Under the pieces are notes generated by a model that was not told the DNA's origin, ran no database searches, and was given only the letters and a program-made list of their open reading frames with translations. A stretch of 64,000 nucleotides of DNA. Source: CBDDKZ01 sp965230415. GTDB lineage: Bacteria; Bacteroidota; Bacteroidia; Cytophagales; JAAEPT01. Each line of letters begins with the position of its first letter. Within the stretch, counting starts at the first letter, position 1. Shown one piece after another: positions 17,659-26,253 of this stretch. Where the stretch lies: NCBI GenBank assembly GCA_965230415.1, contig CBDDKZ010000005.1, positions 2,976,001 through 3,040,000 on the forward strand, in the 5' to 3' direction. A program made the translations under genes and the position numbers.

Positions 17659-18978
17659 TTATAAGAATTTTGGTTTGAAGTCGATCATAACCCATGCCCA
17701 GCTGTTGAACCCTGATCCGTCATCCGGGTTTTGACCTTTTACATAATTCATGCTATCCGTACCGAATAGTTGTGAATAACCGGCTTTTAACATCACTCCC
17801 TTTGTCAATGGCTGTACATAAACTAAGTCCAGTTCCGTACCCAGAAAGCTTCCTGCTTCTTCGGTAGTACCTGTTTCATAAACCGTTGTTGGAGACATAA
17901 AACCGTGAAGGTGAGCTAAGAACTTGGCTTTGCCTCCTGTTTTAATAACTCCTTTGAAGTAGATGTCCAGCAGACCTCCACTGGCGTTATTTCCACCTCC
18001 GTTGTGACCGTTGCCTACATAGAAGTAGTCCATCAGACCATAGAATTTGTGGTGTGTACCATAAAGTGGGTTAAATCCTTCAATTTTATCTGCAGTGCTT
18101 TTATCGTCACCACTTAAGAAGTCAAAACCAATTGTCGGAATGAATTTTTTGCTTCCGGTGTAAGTGGCCTGTACACTTGCAAGTAAACCATTTAAGTCTG
18201 TGCTGTCGTTTGATTGTCCAATTTGATAGTAGAAAGACGCAAATAGTTTAAAGTTTCCTCCAACGATGGTAGGGTTAACACCTATTGTTTGTCTCCAGTG
18301 TACGGTAGAGTCGCTCGTTTGTGTACCGTCATTTAACAATAAAGCGGTGATGTTAGACTTACCAAACGTTTTTTTGTACCAGGCAAATTGAGATGTTTTA
18401 GGATTGGGTAATTGGAAGATGGTATTTGCATTACCACCACCACCGGTAGTAAAGCTGTTACCTATTAGTTTAGCCGGTTCCGGAGTGTTTCCATCCTGGT
18501 TCCAGGTTAATCCCAGGTGAAAATCAGAAGTAGAATCTTTCAGCATAAAACGAACCGCATCGTGACTACGAGCCTGAGCAGCCCACCCTAAGCTACCAAA
18601 TACTCGGTGATCATCGTATATTATTTCCTGTCGACCAATACGTAAGGTGATTTTTTTAGAGGCCAGATAATCAGCATATGCTTCATGTACTGATAATAGC
18701 TGATCTGATTTGTTGATTTGACCGGTCTCACCCCAGATTCTAATGTCCTGGATAGATAATTTGGTGTCAAATTTTTCACTTTTATAACCAGCAGTTAGTC
18801 GTGTTCTTTGTTCAGTGAACAATGCCGGATCATCTCCGTCTATGGCTGGTTTTTTGAATCCGTTTCTAAATTCAGTACGTGGTCTGAACTGGCCACTTAG
18901 ACTAAATTGAGCAAATGAATTCACTGAAGCACATATTAGTAATGCTAAAATGAAAGGGGATAGTAAGCTCTTTCTCAT
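17659..18978 (-). CDS. outer-membrane porin, alginate-export (AlgE-like) family
   Basis: 439 residues with a signal peptide (SPFILALLICASVNSFAQ). The mature part starts FSLSGQFRPRTEFRNG and contains the conserved LRIGRQEIIYDDHRVFG block typical of the alginate_exp beta-barrel family; it ends in an aromatic-rich strand (WAWVMIDFKPKFL). In Bacteroidota such porins often accompany Nrt-type uptake genes. I infer that it admits nitrate or nitrite to the periplasm for NrtA. Its own promoter and dyad lie upstream (19046-19084). Confidence 0.8.
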   Translation of the reverse strand: MRKSLLSPFILALLICASVNSFAQFSLSGQFRPRTEFRNGFKKPAIDGDDPALFTEQRTRLTAGYKSEKFDTKLSIQDIRIWGETGQINKSDQLLSVHEAYADYLASKKITLRIGRQEIIYDDHRVFGSLGWAAQARSHDAVRFMLKDSTSDFHLGLTWNQDGNTPEPAKLIGNSFTTGGGGNANTIFQLPNPKTSQFAWYKKTFGKSNITALLLNDGTQTSDSTVHWRQTIGVNPTIVGGNFKLFASFYYQIGQSNDSTDLNGLLASVQATYTGSKKFIPTIGFDFLSGDDKSTADKIEGFNPLYGTHHKFYGLMDYFYVGNGHNGGGNNASGGLLDIYFKGVIKTGGKAKFLAHLHGFMSPTTVYETGTTEEAGSFLGTELDLVYVQPLTKGVMLKAGYSQLFGTDSMNYVKGQNPDDGSGFNSWAWVMIDFKPKFL

Positions 18979-19045
18979 AATCTTTGTTTTTTAATTTAAG
19001 CTTTCTGCTGTTGCAGTTATTTCAGTGTTATTTTGATCTCGTAAA

Positions 19046-19068
19046 ATTACTAATTGCTGACTAGTAAT
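19046..19068. promoter_or_regulatory. dyad ATTACTA-N9-TAGTAAT, candidate operator of the porin gene
   Basis: A perfect 7-bp inverted repeat with a 9-base gap, directly downstream of the putative -7 box on the minus strand, so close to the expected transcription start. This placement fits a repressor or roadblock operator. The binding protein is unknown; the FNR-type regulator encoded next door is a candidate, although the sequence is not a TTGAT-N4-ATCAA box. Confidence 0.45.
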
Positions 19069-19076
19069 TATACGTA

Positions 19077-19084
19077 CAAATTTA
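19077..19084 (-). promoter_or_regulatory. putative -7 box (TAAATTTG) of the porin gene
   Basis: The minus strand reads TAAATTTG, matching the Bacteroidota TAnnTTTG consensus, about 100 bases before the porin start. No clear TTG -33 box is found at the expected distance, which would suit an activator-dependent promoter. The hemA leader carries the same CTAAATTTGTA sequence. Confidence 0.45.
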
Positions 19085-19167
19085 GCGGCTGAAAATGAGA
19101 GCTCCCATGTCGGCACACAGGTTAAAACAAGTTTTTATCACGTTTGCGATGACGGGTATGGGGTGAA

Positions 19168-19191
19168 AAAAACTGCCATTTGGCAGTTTTT
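19168..19191. terminator. terminator of the heme/redox operon
   Basis: AAAAACTGCCA (19168-19178), TT, TGGCAGTTTTT (19181-19191): a perfect stem with a T run on both strands. It lies 45 bases after the stop of the FNR-type regulator gene and marks the end of that operon. Confidence 0.9.
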
Positions 19192-19236
19192 ATAAAAATA
19201 TTTTGCTTAATTTAAAGATAATCAGCTGATTATAAT

Positions 19237-19941
19237 TTAATAGTAGTAATGTTCTGAAATCTCTTTTTGGAGGGTTTCTTCATTGGTTACACCAATTTTT
19301 TTACCTTCTGTTATCAGTGATTTTTCTTTTTTCAGACTTGAAATTACACGGATTACCTGTTCTTCCGTAGTTCCCGCAAAATCGGCAATGTCTTTGCGTG
19401 AAAGAGGAGCGTCTATGAAGCCATTCTTTTGACCGAATTTTTTATTGATATAAAGGAATGCGTCTATAACTTTTTCACGCACAGTCATTTGTGCGAATTT
19501 TCGCACTTTTGTTTCGCTTTTATTCAGCTCGTCGGCATAAAAAAGCATGAAGTCATAGGTGAGGTTAGGTACTTTTTTTAGCAAATTGGTGAGCATGTCG
19601 TTCGAAAAGTTGCACAAAATAGTGTCTTCTAAAGCTACGGCGCTTATGGGATAGAGCTGTCCGGAGCCGAAACCACGATGACCAATGATTTCTCCGTCCT
19701 TCGAAAAGCGAACAATTTGCTCTCTTCCGTTGATGCCCGTCTTAGCTACTTTTACCTTGCCCTTATAAACGAAAAATAATCCATGAACCGGAGCTCCTTC
19801 TAAAATGAAATGCTGAGATTTTTTACAGTGAAAGGTATGTTTTTGTTCAATTAAAGGTAAACCAATAGGGGTCAGACAATTTTTTTTAATGAGACAGTTT
19901 GTGTTATTACAATTTGTACAAGAGGCTTTTATCATCGTCAT
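19237..19941 (-). CDS. Crp/Fnr-family regulator with FNR-like cysteine set
   Basis: 234 residues. The N terminus has C8, C11, C16 and C22 (CTNCNNTNC and KKNC), and C110 in EDTILCNF aligns with the fourth cluster cysteine of E. coli FNR, so an oxygen- or NO-sensitive iron-sulfur cluster is likely. A cyclic-nucleotide-binding-type barrel spans about 30-125, followed by a dimer helix and a winged helix with LSRKDIADFAGTTEEQVIR as helix-turn-helix. The E..xR spacing in EQVIR resembles the FNR/CRP recognition helix, but the FNR serine is isoleucine. As last gene of the redox operon it probably regulates that operon and the porin/nrt genes. Confidence 0.85.
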   Translation of the reverse strand: MTMIKASCTNCNNTNCLIKKNCLTPIGLPLIEQKHTFHCKKSQHFILEGAPVHGLFFVYKGKVKVAKTGINGREQIVRFSKDGEIIGHRGFGSGQLYPISAVALEDTILCNFSNDMLTNLLKKVPNLTYDFMLFYADELNKSETKVRKFAQMTVREKVIDAFLYINKKFGQKNGFIDAPLSRKDIADFAGTTEEQVIRVISSLKKEKSLITEGKKIGVTNEETLQKEISEHYYY

Positions 19942-19954
19942 AACTAAGAAAGGC

Positions 19955-20662
19955 TTATTTGTTATTGTTTTGTTTGTCGAATTCTTCCTGACTCAGCGGG
20001 TAGTATTTTTTCTTATCGGCATAGGGGGATTTGCCACCATCAAAATAAGCTTTAATGGCTTTTATAGGAATGGTATCCTTCATGCTGGTTGCAGCATGAT
20101 AAATATGGTTGCCGTGAAAATCGTGACATTGCAAACAGGTATTCCATTGCTCATTTTTGATAAGTTCTTTGTGAGAAACCTCCAGGGGATCGTTATTCAT
20201 TTCGGTATCTTCATGACAATTTTGACAATACCCAATTTGAGTTTGTGTGATTCTCACGCCATTGTGTTCGGTGTGACAGGATTCACAATAAGTAACACCT
20301 AAATTTTTTCGTGCTTCGGCAAATCGAGGTTCTGTGAAACGATGTAGTGGGTGGCGATCGTTATCACGTTCGTGGCAGGCCAGGCATTTTGTATTGTCAA
20401 CATTTTCAGTACCAAAGTCTGCTTCTGTTTTTCTCATACCAAATGTATGCATAACATTTGCCTGAAACTGCTGCCACACGGTTCCCTTGGCGGGCGTATG
20501 ACAAGATACACAATTCAGGTCTTCGTGCCCGGTGTTCATTGGGCCTTTGGAAAGGTATGACTCGTATTGAGGTAAGCTTAAGAACACATAGCCAAATGAT
20601 GTGGCTAGAATGCCCATACCCATACCAATCCATTGTCTGCGTCTTTTTCTGCTTATTTTCAT
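19955..20662 (-). CDS. membrane-anchored pentaheme cytochrome c
   Basis: 235 residues from the ATG at 20662 (MKISRKRRRQ), chosen because it gives a basic N terminus followed by one membrane helix (about 11-30) and avoids overlap with the preceding gene. Five CxxCH heme sites start at C51, C93, C126, C146 and C176. Extra histidines may serve as distal ligands. The layout recalls NapC/NrfH or NrfB-type electron carriers but no specific subfamily is certain. The gap to ccmF is 13 bases. It probably sits on the periplasmic face, passing electrons between a quinol or the cytochrome b and a terminal reductase. Confidence 0.85.
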   Translation of the reverse strand: MKISRKRRRQWIGMGMGILATSFGYVFLSLPQYESYLSKGPMNTGHEDLNCVSCHTPAKGTVWQQFQANVMHTFGMRKTEADFGTENVDNTKCLACHERDNDRHPLHRFTEPRFAEARKNLGVTYCESCHTEHNGVRITQTQIGYCQNCHEDTEMNNDPLEVSHKELIKNEQWNTCLQCHDFHGNHIYHAATSMKDTIPIKAIKAYFDGGKSPYADKKKYYPLSQEEFDKQNNNK

Positions 20663-20675
20663 TTTTAGTAGTTCT

Positions 20676-23231
20676 TTAGTGTTGGTTTGCAGGAACCTTT
20701 TGCTCTTCATTGTGATCACTTGAGTGAAGCGCAATGACTTTACCTGCACCATTTAATATTTTATCTCTTATCGATTGTGTGATGCCTAAGCACATGATCA
20801 GCGTGCCAATCCAAACGAAACTGATAAAGGGCATTTCCAATACTTTTAATGTTATCCAGTCGCGCTGGGAACTACTGATGTCTAATTTGACTTCCCCCGT
20901 TTTAGGATCGATATTATTGAAACCCACCTGGACACCAAGTGCGCTTACTTTATCAGGGTATATCCTGACACGATCTCCTTTGATCGCAAAGGTGGGTTTA
21001 CATTTGTAGCTTCGTTCCTTATCGTTGATAGTAAGTTGTGCCGTAAGTGCGAAATCGGCCTCTTCAGGATTAAGGTGAGCAAACTCGAGGCCTTGCTCAA
21101 TTTTGTCAAGAGTTACGATTAACCCTTTATAGTTAAATGACAAACCTTTGTTTATGGAGAAATGCTCAGGCGGGCTCCATTTTACTTTCGAAGGATCCGG
21201 GAAGTTGCTGACATGTACATAAAGATCTTTATTCAAAAAACTGGCAATAGATGGGGAAGCGATATAACCCATTTTAGGATTGTTTTGCATTCGTGGCCAC
21301 AAATGCAGGGTGTCATTGCCTTTTATTACTAAGAGGTGATAAAAACGATTTTCTTTGTTAACAGTAACGATATTCCCCTGTTTTCCAACAACGTTATCGG
21401 CTGTTAAGTCGGCTTTAGCTATGTATTTATCTTCATGAGAGGTGGGGGATAATAAGTCGATATTGTATTTGAATTTTTTATCGACAGACTCCAGGTAGAC
21501 CCCCTCAAATACAAAATTGTAATTTTGCATCTTAACTCCAATGTCACGGTTCAAAAGCATGTTTTCCTGAACCGTATGAACAGGTAAGTTACTTTCAGGG
21601 GCGTTTAAACTCCTATTCTGAGAAAGGATTTTTGATTTGCCCGAAGACAAAACAAAGCCTATAATCATGACACTAAAACCTAGATGCGATAAACTTCCTC
21701 CCCATTTTATGTCTTTGGATTTGAGGGGTTTATATAGCATGGTGGCGGCAACGGCAAAAGCAAAAAAAGCAGATATGAGTAGTACGATATATCGCAGGTC
21801 CTGGATACGTAAATAGAATACAAGCAGTGATGCAGCCAAAAGTGCAAACAACACAGGTTTAAACAGATGTTGTTCGAAATTTTTCCAATTTTGTATCCCC
21901 TTGAAATAAATGATTTGTGCAATACCAGCCGTGATACCTATACCAACTGCAAACCACAATTGAAATTTTGAGTAGAAGATTACCTGATCGGAAGGGGTGG
22001 CAATTTTTTCCGTGGCTCCCATTAGTGCACTAATTTTATTAATCACGGGAAATGATGTGGGTAACAAAACCTGAAAAGCAGCAAGACATAAGATGGTAAT
22101 TCCACTTGCAACCCAAAATGAGAGGTCAATACTTTTTAATGGTGATTGTTTATTACCGCTGATCTTTTTTCTATTGTAAATCAGCAGTCCAATACTGACA
22201 CATAGTGTGAAGAAGAGTAGAAAAAGAATTTGATTGCTTAAACCGTTGTCGGTGAAGGCATGAACACTTGAGTCTCCCAGGATACCGCTCCTGGTTAGGA
22301 AAGTGGAATAAATGACCAGAATAAAAGCGCTTATCACCAGGATGTTTGTAAGTAATAATGCCTTTTTACGTTTTCTAAAAAGTAGTGTGGCATGAACAGC
22401 AGCAACGAGAACCAGCCAGGGGATGTATACGGCATTTTCTACAGGGTCCCAGTTCCAGTAACCTCCAAAATTAAGTGTTTCGTAAGCCCAATAGGCTCCC
22501 ATCATTATGCCTAGTCCCAGTATTCCTGTACACAATAACAGCCATTTTTGTGCCTGTTTGATCCAGCCCATTGGGTTTTGCTTGATGAGGCCGGCTATGC
22601 AAAATGAAAATGGTACGGAGCATAAGGCAAATCCCAGAAAAATAATTGGCGGATGTATAACCATCCATATATTTTGTAATAATGGATTGAGCCCACTTCC
22701 ATTTGCAGGAATAAAGTTTGGGTTCGACTCAAATAGGCTGTTGGCGCTTGTTTCGTTGAGTAACATAAAAGGAGACGACCCCAATTGCCAGGTGTTTCCG
22801 ATATATGATCCCATAATCATGGTAATAAGAAGAACCTGTAGTCCCATAAATACAGTCATGACACGTGTTTCCATAATTCGGGCACGAAGCATTAAAACCA
22901 AGCCTATAAAGGCGTTCCAGGCTATCCAGACTAAAAAACTTCCTTCCTGCCCTTCCCAAAAACAGGAAAGGAGGAAATACCAGGGCAGCTCATTCGAACT
23001 GTGTTGCCAGGCGTATTGGTACTCGTAATGATGATTTTTAAGAATTAAAAACAGACAGGTAAAAGCAGCTAAAATGGAGACAAAGTGTATTTTGAAACAA
23101 ATACGTGCATTTTTTAACCAGTGCCTATTGGGAGAGGGAAGCAGCAAGCCTGCTTTTACATAGCTGAAAATGCAAAGCAAACTTGCTACAAAACTTATAA
23201 TAATGCACAAATGTCCAGCGCTGCCTAACAT
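20676..23231 (-). CDS. ccmF: CcmF-type cytochrome c heme lyase
   Basis: 851 residues with a dozen or more membrane helices. The family blocks are clear: WEGQEGSFLVW near residue 92, GLNPLLQNIWMVIHPP near 180 with a likely heme-ligand histidine at about 193, and the tryptophan-rich heme-handling motif GGYWNWDPVEN near 256-266. A periplasmic domain of about 200 residues precedes the last helix, longer than in E. coli CcmF (about 650 residues total). It would attach heme to the CxxCH sites of the adjacent cytochromes. No other ccm genes are in the window, so the rest must lie elsewhere if the system is complete. Confidence 0.85.
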   Translation of the reverse strand: MLGSAGHLCIIISFVASLLCIFSYVKAGLLLPSPNRHWLKNARICFKIHFVSILAAFTCLFLILKNHHYEYQYAWQHSSNELPWYFLLSCFWEGQEGSFLVWIAWNAFIGLVLMLRARIMETRVMTVFMGLQVLLITMIMGSYIGNTWQLGSSPFMLLNETSANSLFESNPNFIPANGSGLNPLLQNIWMVIHPPIIFLGFALCSVPFSFCIAGLIKQNPMGWIKQAQKWLLLCTGILGLGIMMGAYWAYETLNFGGYWNWDPVENAVYIPWLVLVAAVHATLLFRKRKKALLLTNILVISAFILVIYSTFLTRSGILGDSSVHAFTDNGLSNQILFLLFFTLCVSIGLLIYNRKKISGNKQSPLKSIDLSFWVASGITILCLAAFQVLLPTSFPVINKISALMGATEKIATPSDQVIFYSKFQLWFAVGIGITAGIAQIIYFKGIQNWKNFEQHLFKPVLFALLAASLLVFYLRIQDLRYIVLLISAFFAFAVAATMLYKPLKSKDIKWGGSLSHLGFSVMIIGFVLSSGKSKILSQNRSLNAPESNLPVHTVQENMLLNRDIGVKMQNYNFVFEGVYLESVDKKFKYNIDLLSPTSHEDKYIAKADLTADNVVGKQGNIVTVNKENRFYHLLVIKGNDTLHLWPRMQNNPKMGYIASPSIASFLNKDLYVHVSNFPDPSKVKWSPPEHFSINKGLSFNYKGLIVTLDKIEQGLEFAHLNPEEADFALTAQLTINDKERSYKCKPTFAIKGDRVRIYPDKVSALGVQVGFNNIDPKTGEVKLDISSSQRDWITLKVLEMPFISFVWIGTLIMCLGITQSIRDKILNGAGKVIALHSSDHNEEQKVPANQH

Positions 23232-23234
23232 AAA

Positions 23235-24293
23235 TTAATTGAAACTAAGTTCTACATCGTCTGTAAGTGGTTTGCAAATACAAGGCAATATGTATCCTTC
23301 GCTAAGTTCTTTTTTTGTAAGTACGTGCCCTTTTCGCATAAATACTTCACCACTTGTTTTTTTTGCCTTACAGGTACCGCATATACCGTCCATACACACA
23401 TAAGGCAATTTTAGTTTTTTATCGAGGGCGGCGTCAAGTATTGTTTTGTTAGCTTTGACAGAAACTGTTGTAGTTTTACCCTTGTTCGTAATTTTAACAT
23501 CCTGGTCCACGATTTTTCCGTTGCCTTCGGCCTGAAGTTCTTCTTCGCTTGGCGGTGGAGCAGAGAACTTTTCTATATGTATCGCAGCAGGGTTAACTCC
23601 TGCACTTTTCAAACCTTCTTCGGCTTCGATCATCATCCCGGAAGGGCCACATATGAAGTACTCGGTGTCTTTTACATCGTGCTCAGGGAGTTGGGCGAGT
23701 AACTTTGGTATTTGACTGCGCTCGACTCGACCTTTATAACACATAAAGTCACCAGGTGTTTCCAAAATATGTACCAGCGACAAACGGTAGGGGTATTGGG
23801 CCTTGTAGTCATTAAGCGTGTTGTTGAATATGATAGATTCAACATCCCTGTTTCCGTAAAAAAGGGATACTACACTTTCGGGTTCCTGTGTAAGAATCGT
23901 TTTTAGGATTGAAATGAGTGGTGTGATGCCACTTCCGGCGCCAAAAAGTACAATATGACGTTTGTTTTTAGGGTTTGGTTTAATCGTAAACGAGCCCATC
24001 GGATAAAGTACCTTCATGGAGTCCCCTTTCTTAATATTTTCGAAAAGGTAATTGGATACTTTACCGTCCTTAACGCGTTTGACGGTTACACTCAAATTGC
24101 TCTCCACGTTTGGTGCACTGTTGAGCGAATAACACCTTCTTTCAACTCTGTCGTTGAGGTTAATTAATAAGGTGAGGTACTGCCCGGAAGTATATTTGAC
24201 TTTCTTAAGTAAAGGTTTTTTGAAATGGATACTTATGGCATCGTTTGTTTCTTTAACAACGTCAGCAATTTTTAGTTTTAATATTTTTTCCAT
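23235..24293 (-). CDS. FAD/NAD(P)H oxidoreductase with C-terminal 2Fe-2S ferredoxin domain
   Basis: 352 residues in three domains: FAD-binding (RCYSLNSAP near 53-61), NAD(P)-binding (LFGAGSGITPLISIL near 116-130) and a plant-type ferredoxin domain with C300, C305, C308 and C338. This is the PaaE/HmpX-like architecture of reductases that feed electrons from NAD(P)H to oxygenases, globins or membrane hemes. The gene is 14 bases after the cytochrome b gene and 3 bases before ccmF. With the cytochrome b it resembles a split ferric-reductase/NOX system; with the globin it resembles a split flavohemoglobin. Confidence 0.85.
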   Translation of the reverse strand: MEKILKLKIADVVKETNDAISIHFKKPLLKKVKYTSGQYLTLLINLNDRVERRCYSLNSAPNVESNLSVTVKRVKDGKVSNYLFENIKKGDSMKVLYPMGSFTIKPNPKNKRHIVLFGAGSGITPLISILKTILTQEPESVVSLFYGNRDVESIIFNNTLNDYKAQYPYRLSLVHILETPGDFMCYKGRVERSQIPKLLAQLPEHDVKDTEYFICGPSGMMIEAEEGLKSAGVNPAAIHIEKFSAPPPSEEELQAEGNGKIVDQDVKITNKGKTTTVSVKANKTILDAALDKKLKLPYVCMDGICGTCKAKKTSGEVFMRKGHVLTKKELSEGYILPCICKPLTDDVELSFN

Positions 24294-24307
24294 GATGCAT
24301 TTATGGT

Positions 24308-24784
24308 TTATTCATAGTAGAAAACAACCCAGATATGATACAGAGTAAGTGTTGAGATAAATAGTGAACAGGCTACATGCAATATCATCCAGGCTTGAAA
24401 AATAATCTTTGAAGTAGACTTAAGCACTTCGAGGTTGAACATACCCAAAAGGAAATTTCCGAAATAAGTGATGCTTAATAAGAATAAGTAAGCATAGCCG
24501 AATTTTGTGGAATGAATATAAAAAAGTAGTGGCGTAAAGGCACCTACCCAGTTGTGAATGTTTTTGAAAATCAGTGATTTGTCTTCCCATCGGGGAACTA
24601 CTCTTACTAAACTGAGAGACCATTGAAATAAGATAACGATTAGCACTCCCAGACCACTCCATCGTCTATACATTTGCTCTGCCTGTAATTCTTCAAGATA
24701 GGTGATTTTGAGCTGCAAGGAGTCTTGTAGAATAAATGCTACAAATAGAATGGCACTAATCGTAAGGAAAATAGTCTTATTCAT
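24308..24784 (-). CDS. small four-helix membrane cytochrome b, predicted di-heme
   Basis: 158 residues with about four to five hydrophobic helices. Histidines H77 and H91 on one helix and H136 and H150 on another form two H-x13-H pairs, the pattern that holds two stacked b hemes in ferric reductases, NOX enzymes and related cytochromes. The downstream reductase could deliver electrons to it from the cytoplasm. No specific family is recognised by name. The role as transmembrane electron conduit is an inference from histidine spacing and gene context. Confidence 0.65.
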   Translation of the reverse strand: MNKTIFLTISAILFVAFILQDSLQLKITYLEELQAEQMYRRWSGLGVLIVILFQWSLSLVRVVPRWEDKSLIFKNIHNWVGAFTPLLFYIHSTKFGYAYLFLLSITYFGNFLLGMFNLEVLKSTSKIIFQAWMILHVACSLFISTLTLYHIWVVFYYE

Positions 24785-24814
24785 AATTATAGTTTTTGCG
24801 AAGCAGGTTTAGTT

Positions 24815-24903
24815 AAAAAAGGGACCTCCATTGTCTGGCCATGGCTCGCTTTTGACAAGACATTTTTTATTGTATGAACTATTTAGTGTAGAGGCCCCTT
24901 TTT
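24815..24903 (-). terminator. hairpin with T run inside the heme/redox operon
   Basis: AAAAAAGGGACCTC (24815-24828) pairs with GAGGCCCCTTTTT (24891-24903) with one G-T or mismatch position. On the minus strand the last arm is followed by CCCTTTTTTAA, as in an intrinsic terminator. The loop of about 60 bases has internal complementarity. It lies in the only long gap of the operon (between the DUF3365 gene and the cytochrome b gene) and may cause partial termination. Confidence 0.55.
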
Positions 24904-24926
24904 CCCTATTAACCCGTTTTTAAGCC

Positions 24927-25766
24927 CTATTTGAAAATACCATTGAGTGTATGATACGCGGTGAGTGTACTTACACTATCAAGAAAGATTTCCGATGTTG
25001 GAAGTGTGTATCCCGAAGAAGGCCACGTTTCACCCACGCCAGGTATTTCATTTTCCTTGAATGTTTTAATTTTTTCCAGGTATGAATCGAAGGTAGCAAC
25101 AGCTCCTTCACGATATGCCATTACAATACCCTGAAGTTCCTCAAAAGATACGGAGTCGCTTGGGTAGGTCCATGTAGTAGCTCCCTGAATGTCACCCAAC
25201 TTCCAATCTGTTTTAGTGGTTTCCGGGTGATCGTTGTGACAATTAACGCAAGGTGCGGCAACAGCAAAATCAGGAAACATAGCCGTGTAAAGTTTGTTTT
25301 CTTCGTCGTAGAAAAACTTTGGTTTGGAATCTTTTCTGATTGCTGCAAAGAGTTCAGCCTGCTTTCCTTTAAATTTATTCGATTTGCGAATTGGGAAGTC
25401 GGAACCCAGAAATAGCCCTAGAGGAATTTCCCCTTTTTTACGGATATCCCCTGCAATTCCTCGGAGGAAAAGAGCAGGAAGAGGTCCTGCCTCAACATCG
25501 TCTTTTTCCCAGTCCTCGTCAAATTTTAGCCCCTGCTTTTTGCCGGCACCAACTATAGCCTTTGTATATAAAGTACGTGCATAGTCATTTTCTTTGGCGA
25601 CAATTTCGAAGGCTTCTTCGATGGAATATTTTTTACCGCTGGAAGCGCTTGCGCTACTGCCGCCGGCCGTTTCTTCTTCGGGTAATGAACTGCATGAGTA
25701 AACCGTCGCAGCACCCAGTACTACTAGTAAGAAGGTTTTAATGGTGAGTTTTGTTTGAGTATTCAT
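24927..25766 (-). CDS. DUF3365 heme-binding lipoprotein
   Basis: 279 residues with a lipoprotein-type signal ending TVYSC (C25) and a Ser/Ala/Gly-rich linker. A single c-type heme site C173-VN-C176-H177 follows AVAAP, a layout typical of DUF3365/Tll0287-like heme sensor or electron-transfer domains. It is attached to a membrane on the periplasmic side. It follows the globin gene by 27 bases and precedes the operon's internal hairpin. In other bacteria such domains occur as sensor input modules; here it is free-standing, so either heme-based gas binding or electron transfer is possible. Confidence 0.75.
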   Translation of the reverse strand: MNTQTKLTIKTFLLVVLGAATVYSCSSLPEEETAGGSSASASSGKKYSIEEAFEIVAKENDYARTLYTKAIVGAGKKQGLKFDEDWEKDDVEAGPLPALFLRGIAGDIRKKGEIPLGLFLGSDFPIRKSNKFKGKQAELFAAIRKDSKPKFFYDEENKLYTAMFPDFAVAAPCVNCHNDHPETTKTDWKLGDIQGATTWTYPSDSVSFEELQGIVMAYREGAVATFDSYLEKIKTFKENEIPGVGETWPSSGYTLPTSEIFLDSVSTLTAYHTLNGIFK

Positions 25767-25793
25767 TTTATAAAGTTTAAAGGTGCTATGGAA

Positions 25794-26252
25794 TTAAACG
25801 GTAGCTGCGGCATCTTTCATAGTCGTAGCCAAAACGGTATATACGGCTACCCATGAGTCTTTAACCTCATCGGTCCATGCGTCGCCAAGGCCAACTTCAA
25901 GTGTTGATAGCAGGGCCGCAGCAACTGTATCATAATGTGTGTCTTTAACGCCATACCCTACATGTCTCTTTCCTAAATCCTGTACAACAGGAACCAATGC
26001 ATCAAGATCATCAAGGCCCTTCACTGCGGCAGCAAGCATGGTCATCAATTTTTTACCCTGTTCTTTGATGTCTCCTTTGAACATGGGTTTCAGTTGTGGG
26101 TCGAGTTCAAATAGTTTGTTGTAAAATATTTCAGCTGCCTGTTCGGCAATTGGAGCTACCTTGGCAAAGGTGCTTTGTACCAACTCTTTTTGCCTGGCAG
26201 TAATTGGTCCCTCTTCTTTCTTTTTTCCGAATATTGATTTTAATAGGCTCAT
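25794..26252 (-). CDS. single-domain globin
   Basis: 152 residues of the bacterial haemoglobin type (globin part of flavohemoglobins). The proximal histidine is H97 in GKRHVGYGV and the CD1 phenylalanine is F58 in LKPMFKG. The family binds O2 and NO; with a reductase it can act as NO dioxygenase. It has no fused reductase, but a FAD/NAD/2Fe-2S reductase is encoded three genes on. Its ATG is one base after the hemA stop codon, so the two are tightly coupled. A cytoplasmic location is likely since no signal peptide is present. Confidence 0.9.
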   Translation of the reverse strand: MSLLKSIFGKKKEEGPITARQKELVQSTFAKVAPIAEQAAEIFYNKLFELDPQLKPMFKGDIKEQGKKLMTMLAAAVKGLDDLDALVPVVQDLGKRHVGYGVKDTHYDTVAAALLSTLEVGLGDAWTDEVKDSWVAVYTVLATTMKDAAATV

Positions 26253-26253
26253 A

